Shown: positions 6,921-11,986 of the stretch, one piece after another
Layout of the letters: every line of letters begins with the position of its first letter
Position numbering within the stretch: position 1 is the stretch's first letter
NCBI GenBank assembly: GCA_002387565.1
Contig: DGJT01000030.1
Location: forward strand, 1,773 to 13,758
DNA: 11,986 nt
Direction: 5' to 3'
Origin: Akkermansiaceae bacterium UBA4589
Lineage (GTDB): Bacteria > Verrucomicrobiota > Verrucomicrobiia > Verrucomicrobiales > Akkermansiaceae
The notes under the pieces: model-generated
Database searches by the model: none
What the model was told of the DNA's origin: nothing
What the model saw: only the letters and a program-made list of their open reading frames with translations
Position numbers and translations under genes: made by a program

Positions 6921-6948
6921 GCTATATCTAATCACTCTAGTTAGTCAA
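6921..6948 (-). promoter_or_regulatory. Candidate sigma-70-like promoter of murC-murB
   Basis: On the minus strand TTGACT (6943-6948, 5 of 6 to TTGACA) is followed after 16 bases by TATAGC (6921-6926, 4 of 6 to TATAAT). The -10 ends only 10 bases before the ATG at 6910. Transcription would therefore start within about 2-5 bases of the start codon, giving an almost leaderless mRNA. It is a pattern match only. Confidence 0.4.
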
Positions 6949-6971
6949 TCATTAGTCTAGTTTAGCTATCT

Positions 6972-6987
6972 ATTTAAGTTCTTAAAT
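6972..6987. repeat. Perfect inverted repeat between murG and murC-murB
   Basis: ATTTAAG, a TT spacer, and CTTAAAT form a 16-base perfect palindromic element in the gap, upstream of the candidate murC promoter. No T-run follows on the minus strand. A binding site for a dimeric regulator is possible, and chance in A+T-rich DNA is also possible. Confidence 0.35.
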
Positions 6988-6996
6988 CAACTTTGG

Positions 6997-8148
6997 CTAA
7001 GCTAAAATATAATTAACCATAGTCTTTTCTGCTTCACTGATAAATAATTGCTGTAGTGATAGTTTTTCTTGTTCAATGAGGATAGGCACGGCTTGTCTAT
7101 CTTCTATCCATACTTGAATTTTATCAGGGCTTAGATCTGCCTCTAAGCACATCACTGCCGCTTTTTTGCTCGCAAATACTTGAGCATTTTTAGCTTGGTG
7201 ATCATCTGCAGCATAAGGGTAAGGTACGAGTAAGCATGGTTTTGCTAATGCAGATAGCTCATTCATCGCTGAAGCTCCCGAACGACTAATCACCAAATCA
7301 CTAGCCGCATAGACACTAAGCATATCCTCGCAGAAATCTATGATTTTATACGTATTAGAATTTATACCTAATGCCTCAACTTGTTCAGTTACCGATTGGC
7401 TGTAATTCATCCCAGTAAGATGAACCCACTGTATCTCTTGCCCTGATTTTTCTAGCTGCGATGCTGCTTGGAGTACTTTAGTATTGAGACTCGCTGCACC
7501 TTGGCTTCCTCCTGTAACAAGGATGGTGAACTTGTTAACATCTAAACCTAATTCAAGGCGAGACTGTTGTTGGTCTCTGGCTTCTAGCAACTCTGGGCGA
7601 ATGGGTGTGCCTACCACACTAATTTTCTGTCCCTGCTTTAATTTAAAATACTTAGAGGCCTCTGTAAACCCCAAGAAAATATGCTGACAAAATTTGGCAT
7701 TGAGTAAATTGGCTTTGCCTGGAATGGCGTTTGAGTCGTGTACCCAAGTCCCTCTGCCCTTTAATTTACCTGCAATAACTGGCGCTAATGAACTAAATCC
7801 ACCCATAGCTAGCACACCATCAATATCGTATTTTTTGATAATTTTAAGTGCTCCAATAATACTAACAAGCAGCTTCCACAAAAATACCACCATGGCTAGC
7901 GACAAGGTTTTAGGTTTGGCCATCACTGGTAATGTGAGGCTCTTAAACTCGGCGTATTTAGAAGCCGCTTTAGCATCTATAGCTTTTTCTGACAGGAGTA
8001 AGATAGCTGTATGCCCTTGTTTTTTTAACTCATGCGCTACAGCTACACCTGGAAACAAGTGACCTCCTGTTCCTCCACAAGCAATGAGAATAGTTTTAAA
8101 GTTGTTAGAACTGTTAGGTGTTTTAGATGTCTTCTTCGCTTGCTCCAT
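6997..8148 (-). CDS. murG: UDP-GlcNAc transferase MurG (lipid II synthesis)
   Basis: This is a GT-B glycosyltransferase at the inner face of the cytoplasmic membrane that adds GlcNAc to lipid I to make lipid II. The open frame begins with TTG at 8154, but the ATG at 8148 (residue 3 of that frame, numbering used here) is the likelier start. Motifs: GGTGGH loop (27-32), GGFSS (118-122), HDSNAIPGKAN (139-149, matching HEQNAVPGLTN), VGTPIRPEL (181-189), GGSQGA (215-220), SRSGASAMNEL (290-300), and PYPYAADDHQAKNA (311-324). These cover both the lipid I and UDP-GlcNAc pockets. A hydrophobic patch at 85-103 suits membrane association. The length of 383 is slightly above the usual 355-370, mostly from an N-terminal extension. 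It lies 23 bases after the ABC transporter gene. No Shine-Dalgarno sequence is seen, and an exact TATAAT (8158-8163) lies 9 bases before the ATG. Confidence 0.95.
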   Translation of the reverse strand: MEQAKKTSKTPNSSNNFKTILIACGGTGGHLFPGVAVAHELKKQGHTAILLLSEKAIDAKAASKYAEFKSLTLPVMAKPKTLSLAMVVFLWKLLVSIIGALKIIKKYDIDGVLAMGGFSSLAPVIAGKLKGRGTWVHDSNAIPGKANLLNAKFCQHIFLGFTEASKYFKLKQGQKISVVGTPIRPELLEARDQQQSRLELGLDVNKFTILVTGGSQGAASLNTKVLQAASQLEKSGQEIQWVHLTGMNYSQSVTEQVEALGINSNTYKIIDFCEDMLSVYAASDLVISRSGASAMNELSALAKPCLLVPYPYAADDHQAKNAQVFASKKAAVMCLEADLSPDKIQVWIEDRQAVPILIEQEKLSLQQLFISEAEKTMVNYILA

Positions 8149-8171
8149 AACCAATTAATTATACAGGTTCT

Positions 8172-9908
8172 TTATAAATTCTGCTTAGAGACCAGCTCAT
8201 TATAATAACCGCTAGCAGCTATAAGCTCTGCATGCTTACCTTGCTCGATGAGGCTACCGTCCTTAAATACTAGAATCATATCTGCAGACTTAATCGTAGC
8301 TAAACGATGCGCAATAGTAATGGTGGTTCTGCCTTGGCTTAATTGCTCTAGCGCTTCTTGAACCTTACCTTCGGTTTCTGCATCTAAAGCACTCGTAGCT
8401 TCATCCAAAAAGAGTATTTTAGGGTTGGTTAATATCGCACGTGCTAGAGCTATGCGCTGACGTTGACCACCTGAGAGTTTGACCCCGCGAGGCCCTACTA
8501 AAGTTTCATAACCCTCAGGGAATTCGGTAATGAACTCATCCGCATGCGCTTGGCTTGCCGCTTGTTGAATCTGCTCTTGCGTTGCATCAGCATTACCGTA
8601 AGCAATGTTCTGCGCAATCGTGCCACCAAATAATAAAACTTCTTGAGAGACCATCGCCAATTGACTGCGAAACTTGGCTATATCTAACTGTTTGATATCT
8701 ACACCATTGTATTTAATCTTACCTTGGTAGTTAGTATAGAAACCATAGAGTAGCGATATAAGCGTAGATTTACCTGCCCCGCTCTCCCCAACAATTGCAA
8801 CCGACTGACCAGCGGCTATATCAAAGCTCACTTGATTTAAGACCGTTTCATCAGGATTACTTGAATAAGCAAACTCGATATTTTTCAGGCTCAAACTACC
8901 GTCTAACTCTAGCTCTTGTGAGCCAGTTTGCGTTGCTTGCTGTTCTTGGGCTAAGTCTTTGATTCTAAATAAACGTTTAGTCGCTACATCTGCACGTTGA
9001 AATTGAGCTAAGACTTCAGGTATTGCACGTAGTGAGGCTGCCACAAACACACTAAACAAAATAAATCCAGTAAGCTGTTTTTCAGTTAAATCACCAGCAA
9101 TAACGAGATGAGCGCCTCTCCATACGATGCAAGCAATACTGCCAAACATCACAAAAATCACAAAAGCCACAAACCATGAACGGGCTTTTATCTCATAAAA
9201 AGCGGCCTTAATGTAGGCATCTAAGGTTTTTGTATAACGCACAGCTTCGTAGCTCTCGTTACAGAAAGCTTTGACCTCAGAAATATTCTGCACACTTTCT
9301 TCGAGAACAGACTCACTCTCCTCTAAGGCTTCCTGAGCTCCGTGAGTATGTTTCTTAACCTTTTTGCCAAAAATTGCCAGTAACGCCACTACTGGAATAA
9401 TAATGAGTAGAAGCAAGACACTTAATTGCCAAGAAATAACAAAGACAAAACATAAACCACCAATAAGAATCACCAAGTGACGCCCTAAAGGAGCTAGGCT
9501 CGATTGCAAAGTTTCCTTAATCACTGATAAATCATGCACCATGCCACCTGTAAGCAAGCCTGGTTTGTATTCATGATAAAAACTCAATGGCAGCCTAAGC
9601 AAATCCTCAAATATATCAGCACGCAAATCTCTGACCATCTTTTCAATAGCTATACCCATAAAACGAATACGCACATAGGTAATCAACCCTTGAATGGCTA
9701 ATATAATGAGTAAAGTTATCAATACTCGGTTAATCACCTCAGCATCCGTAACATTACCTAAAAACTCTTTAAGATAAAAAGGGAAAAGTAAGCTCAACCC
9801 CGCCGTACAAAGTAACGCGATTGTTCCTAGGATAAAGGCCGCCTTGTAAGGCGCCATGTAAGGGAATACACGCTTGAGGTTTTTGTATGAACCTTTCTTT
9901 TTTTTCAT
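8172..9908 (-). CDS. ABC transporter, fused permease and ATPase (MsbA/LmrA-like exporter half)
   Basis: This is a half-size ABC exporter expected to work as a homodimer in the inner membrane. Residue 1 of the open frame is a GTG at 9911. The ATG immediately after it (9908) is taken as the start. The N-terminal membrane domain has about six segments (around 24-48, 61-83, 142-160, 163-182, 247-265, 278-296). The ATPase domain has Walker A GESGAGKST (375-383), Q-loop Gln423, signature LSGGQ (479-483), Walker B ILFLDE (499-504), D-loop SALD (507-510), and switch His535, so it should be active. The substrate cannot be read from sequence. The MsbA-like architecture and position beside murG make a lipid or cell-envelope precursor possible, but that is inference. 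It starts 6 bases after the zinc-ribbon gene and ends 23 bases before murG, so one transcript is likely. MsbA or LmrA naming would be premature. Confidence 0.92.
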   Translation of the reverse strand: MKKKKGSYKNLKRVFPYMAPYKAAFILGTIALLCTAGLSLLFPFYLKEFLGNVTDAEVINRVLITLLIILAIQGLITYVRIRFMGIAIEKMVRDLRADIFEDLLRLPLSFYHEYKPGLLTGGMVHDLSVIKETLQSSLAPLGRHLVILIGGLCFVFVISWQLSVLLLLIIIPVVALLAIFGKKVKKHTHGAQEALEESESVLEESVQNISEVKAFCNESYEAVRYTKTLDAYIKAAFYEIKARSWFVAFVIFVMFGSIACIVWRGAHLVIAGDLTEKQLTGFILFSVFVAASLRAIPEVLAQFQRADVATKRLFRIKDLAQEQQATQTGSQELELDGSLSLKNIEFAYSSNPDETVLNQVSFDIAAGQSVAIVGESGAGKSTLISLLYGFYTNYQGKIKYNGVDIKQLDIAKFRSQLAMVSQEVLLFGGTIAQNIAYGNADATQEQIQQAASQAHADEFITEFPEGYETLVGPRGVKLSGGQRQRIALARAILTNPKILFLDEATSALDAETEGKVQEALEQLSQGRTTITIAHRLATIKSADMILVFKDGSLIEQGKHAELIAASGYYNELVSKQNL

Positions 9909-9914
9909 CACAGA

Positions 9915-10166
9915 TTAGAGTAAATCTTGCGCTGTGACTGAACTTGGTACTTTTTTGGCCAAGATTTGAGCCTGCATTTTGATATTAATGAGATCTGTAT
10001 CAAATTGATAACTATGACAGTTAGGACAGGTACAAGCCTCTTTCGTGACAATAGAAAAACAGCCTTCGCATATCTGATATTTATCAGACTGTGCAATAAT
10101 CTGCTTAGCCATTAACTCACGGTTAATTTCAACTGCTGGGTCTAGATTGTCTTGTACAAAATCCAT
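9915..10166 (-). CDS. Small zinc-ribbon protein, function unknown
   Basis: The protein has 83 residues. A central zinc-ribbon-like core has CEGC (33-36) and CTCPNC (45-50), giving two CxxC knuckles (Cys33/36 and Cys47/50) plus an extra Cys45. A helical, Ile/Leu-containing segment precedes it and another follows (about 11-28 and 58-72). It has no signal peptide or membrane segment, so it is probably cytoplasmic. The arrangement resembles small conserved hypothetical proteins that I associate with PVC bacteria, but I cannot name a family. The stop lies 6 bases before the ABC transporter ATG, so translation may be coupled. The ATG at 10166 is preceded by purine-rich GAGG too far upstream (12 bases) to be a good ribosome site. 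It could be a regulator or an assembly factor. Confidence 0.75.
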   Translation of the reverse strand: MDFVQDNLDPAVEINRELMAKQIIAQSDKYQICEGCFSIVTKEACTCPNCHSYQFDTDLINIKMQAQILAKKVPSSVTAQDLL

Positions 10167-10206
10167 GGCTGTATGTTGCCTCTGAACCCTCTACTTAATC
10201 AACTCT

Positions 10207-10238
10207 AAAAACAAAAAAACTTTAACTGTTTTACAGCC
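10207..10238 (-). terminator. Weak rho-independent terminator after the FAD dehydrogenase gene
   Basis: On the minus strand GGCTGT, loop AAA, and ACAGTT (10224-10238) form a short stem of four Watson-Crick pairs and two G-U pairs. After AAAG follow seven Ts, a G and five more Ts. A 9-base inverted repeat, TTAATCAAC (10195-10203) with GTTGATTAA (10256-10264), encloses the element and starts in the stop codon of the upstream gene. The stem is weak, but this is the only T-run hairpin in the window and it sits in the expected place. Confidence 0.38.
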
Positions 10239-10260
10239 CTTAGACTCAACTCTAGGTTGA

Positions 10261-11913
10261 TTAATTTATTTTATGCGCAATATTAATCCCGTCCATAGCA
10301 GCAGAAATAATACCACCAGCAAATCCAGCCCCCTCACCTGCTGGGTATAGGCCTCTGACTTCTGGATGCTCCAAAGTGATGGGGTCACGTGGGATTTTCA
10401 CAGGTGAACTGGTACGTGTCTCAAAACCTATAAGCAAAGCATCTTCGCAGATGTAGCCACGCATTTGTTGGTTGAACTTTTTAAAACCTTCTTTGAGTAG
10501 GCCTGAAATTTTCGTCGTAATGAGTTCATTAAGGTCACAAGAGGTTAAACCAGGAAAGTAACTCGTCTTAGGCAGGGTCTCGGAGACCTTACCCTCCATA
10601 AAATCAACTAAGCGTTGGGCTGGTGCCTTTTGCTTACCACCTCCAGCTATAGAGGCATTGCGCTCGACTTGCTTTTGCATCTTAATACCTGCTAGCACAT
10701 CATCTGGGCCATCTCCATACGGAGTGGTGTCTTCTGGCAATACGGTTACCACCATGCCACTATTGGCAAAATAAGAATCACGACGCGAAAGCGACATACC
10801 ATTAACCACCACTTCGTCGTTTTCGGTGGCAGCTGGCACGACAAAACCACCTGGACACATACAAAACGAATGGATGCCACGATTATCTAATTTAGTCGCT
10901 AAACTGTAACGCGAGGCTGGTAGTACTGATGAGCGCTTCTCATCACTCTTAAGGTGGTACTGCAACTTATCAATAAAGGCTTGCGGATGCTCAATACGTA
11001 CCCCCATAGCAAAAGATTTTTTCTCTAAAGCAACCCCCTTATCATTGAGTAAGTAATAAATATCACGTGCAGAATGACCTGTGGCAAGAATCACAGAATC
11101 AGCCTCCCACAAATAAAGTTCTTCATGAGTCTGTCCATTGGCATAATCCTCCTCTTTGGCGTCAGCTCTTAATTGAGTTTTGACCCCTGTGCATCGTTGC
11201 TGACCATTGTTCTGAGACTTCAACACAAAATCAACGACCTTTTGCCCAAAATGCACTTCGCCTCCCTGCGCCCTAATCGATTCTCTAATTGCCATCACAA
11301 CTTTAGGTAATAAATTAGAGCCAATATGTGGATGGGCTTCGGTGAGAATATTCTCTGGGGCGCCATGCGCCACCAAAATCTGATAAATCAAAGCCACTGA
11401 ACCACGCTTTTTAGCACGGGTGTAGAGCTTGCCATCTGAAAAAGTACCAGCCCCTCCCTCACCAAAACAATAATTAGACTCCTCTATCACACGACCTTCA
11501 CGCATAATCGGAGCTAAATCAAAACGACGTGATGAAGCATCTTTGCCTCGCTCAAGGATAATCGGTTTAATCCCTAGCTGAAGTAATTCTAACGCTGCGA
11601 ATAATCCACAAGGCCCTGCACCAACAATTATGGCACGTGGCGATTCATCAGTCACTGGTTCGGCGGTGAATTTCCATTTTGTAACCTCTTCCTCTGGAGG
11701 TAAAGGCATGCAGACACCCACCTCTAAACGCAACTGCATTTTAACTGGTGATTTACGCGCGTCAATCGACTGCTTGATGAGACGCACCTCCTCAATAGAT
11801 GAAGGGTGGCATTTGAGTTTTCTACCTGCTATTTTAAGCCATGAATCTTTGTCTTCAAACTGTGCCAACGACACGACGACATCAATAACTTCTATTCTTG
11901 CAGCTCCACTCAC
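10261..11913 (-). CDS. FAD-dependent dehydrogenase, COG2509 type, function unknown
   Basis: This is a predicted flavoprotein of 550 residues. An N-terminal alpha/beta region (about 1-85) precedes the FAD-binding fold, which begins AIIVGAGPCGLFAALEL (94-110) with ERG (121-123) at the end of the second strand. Further family blocks are FGEGGAGTFSDGKLYTR (150-166), AHPHIGSNLL (193-202), VILATGHSARD (274-284), RIEHPQ (306-311), SFCMCPGG (349-356) with Cys351 and Cys353, and GLYPAGEGAGFAGGI (521-535), the second FAD contact. This set is typical of the widespread but uncharacterised FAD dehydrogenase family COG2509. The substrate is unknown. The start is GTG at 11913: an in-frame TAG lies 12 bases upstream, AGG lies 8 bases before the GTG as a modest ribosome site, and the next in-frame ATG would remove much of the N-terminal region. 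A candidate terminator separates it from the zinc-ribbon gene, so it is probably a separate unit. Confidence 0.9.
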   Translation of the reverse strand: MSGAARIEVIDVVVSLAQFEDKDSWLKIAGRKLKCHPSSIEEVRLIKQSIDARKSPVKMQLRLEVGVCMPLPPEEEVTKWKFTAEPVTDESPRAIIVGAGPCGLFAALELLQLGIKPIILERGKDASSRRFDLAPIMREGRVIEESNYCFGEGGAGTFSDGKLYTRAKKRGSVALIYQILVAHGAPENILTEAHPHIGSNLLPKVVMAIRESIRAQGGEVHFGQKVVDFVLKSQNNGQQRCTGVKTQLRADAKEEDYANGQTHEELYLWEADSVILATGHSARDIYYLLNDKGVALEKKSFAMGVRIEHPQAFIDKLQYHLKSDEKRSSVLPASRYSLATKLDNRGIHSFCMCPGGFVVPAATENDEVVVNGMSLSRRDSYFANSGMVVTVLPEDTTPYGDGPDDVLAGIKMQKQVERNASIAGGGKQKAPAQRLVDFMEGKVSETLPKTSYFPGLTSCDLNELITTKISGLLKEGFKKFNQQMRGYICEDALLIGFETRTSSPVKIPRDPITLEHPEVRGLYPAGEGAGFAGGIISAAMDGINIAHKIN

Positions 11914-11966
11914 GCAGGCAACCTAAAGTGAAAATGAAAAAACTAAAAGTGCAAAATAACAGTTTA

Positions 11967-11986
11967 TCACACTACACGACAAAAAA
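11967..11986 (-). repeat. 20-base repeat, copy 2, upstream of the FAD dehydrogenase gene
   Basis: The plus strand reads TCACACTACACGACAAAAAA, 19 of 20 identical to 3275-3294. It lies 53 bases upstream of the FAD dehydrogenase GTG and reaches the window edge, so its full extent is unseen. On the minus strand TTGTCG, 18 bases, then TATTTT could be a poor promoter overlapping it. Its function is unknown. Confidence 0.4.

Noticed and set aside
9908..10096. 62-residue minus-strand frame overlapping the zinc-ribbon gene
   Set aside because: The overlapping frame at 9915-10166 has a coherent zinc-ribbon cysteine pattern and clean operon spacing. This frame has neither.
4553..11986. Gammaproteobacterial origin suggested by the murG-murC-murB-ddl-ftsQ-ftsA order
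   Set aside because: That gene order is shared by many phyla. The MurC-MurB fusion, absence of ftsW before murG and the divergent FtsZ fit PVC bacteria better.
1..11986. tRNA, rRNA, CRISPR array, insertion sequence or prophage genes
   Set aside because: No cloverleaf, direct-repeat/spacer array, transposase motif or phage gene was seen on either strand.

Overview
All convincing genes lie on the minus strand, so transcription runs from high to low coordinates. The core is a division/cell-wall (dcw) cluster in the order murG, murC-murB (one fused gene), ddl, a small unknown ORF, ftsQ, ftsA, and an ftsZ-position gene that runs off the left edge. The head-to-tail MurC-MurB fusion, the residue style of MurC and MurG, and the moderately A+T-rich sequence suggest the PVC superphylum. 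A Lentisphaerae (Lentisphaera-like) or Verrucomicrobia bacterium is the best guess. This is family-level recognition by eye, not a database result.

Layout from the right (upstream) end: 10261-11913 encodes a large FAD-dependent dehydrogenase of the COG2509 type, followed by a weak terminator. Next come an 83-aa zinc-ribbon protein (9915-10166) and an MsbA-like ABC exporter half-transporter (8172-9908), only a few bases apart. MurG (6997-8148) follows after 23 bases, in the place where ftsW often sits in other dcw clusters. MurC-MurB (4553-6910) has a recognisable promoter very close to its start codon. Ddl (3600-4526) follows. The 325-base stretch between ddl and ftsQ (3275-3599) holds a TATAAT box, a perfect hairpin, a possible 65-aa membrane peptide and a 20-base repeat. 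FtsQ (2384-3274) and FtsA (1119-2318) end the recognised set.

The most notable item is the open reading frame at 1-1107, directly after ftsA where ftsZ is expected. Its 369 visible residues can be laid along the FtsZ fold from the first beta strand to the C-terminal domain, and they continue into an acidic, proline-rich tail. However, the GTP-binding signature (GGGTGTG) and the catalytic T7-loop residues are absent. It looks like a pseudo-GTPase relative of FtsZ. The window does not show whether an ordinary ftsZ follows.

Together the genes cover the last cytoplasmic and membrane steps of peptidoglycan precursor synthesis: MurB/MurC making UDP-MurNAc-Ala, Ddl making D-Ala-D-Ala, and MurG making lipid II. 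They also include the membrane and cytoskeletal part of the divisome (FtsQ, FtsA, FtsZ-like). Most start codons lack a Shine-Dalgarno sequence, and several have a TATAAT-like hexamer 5-10 bases upstream. No tRNA, rRNA, CRISPR array or insertion sequence was seen.
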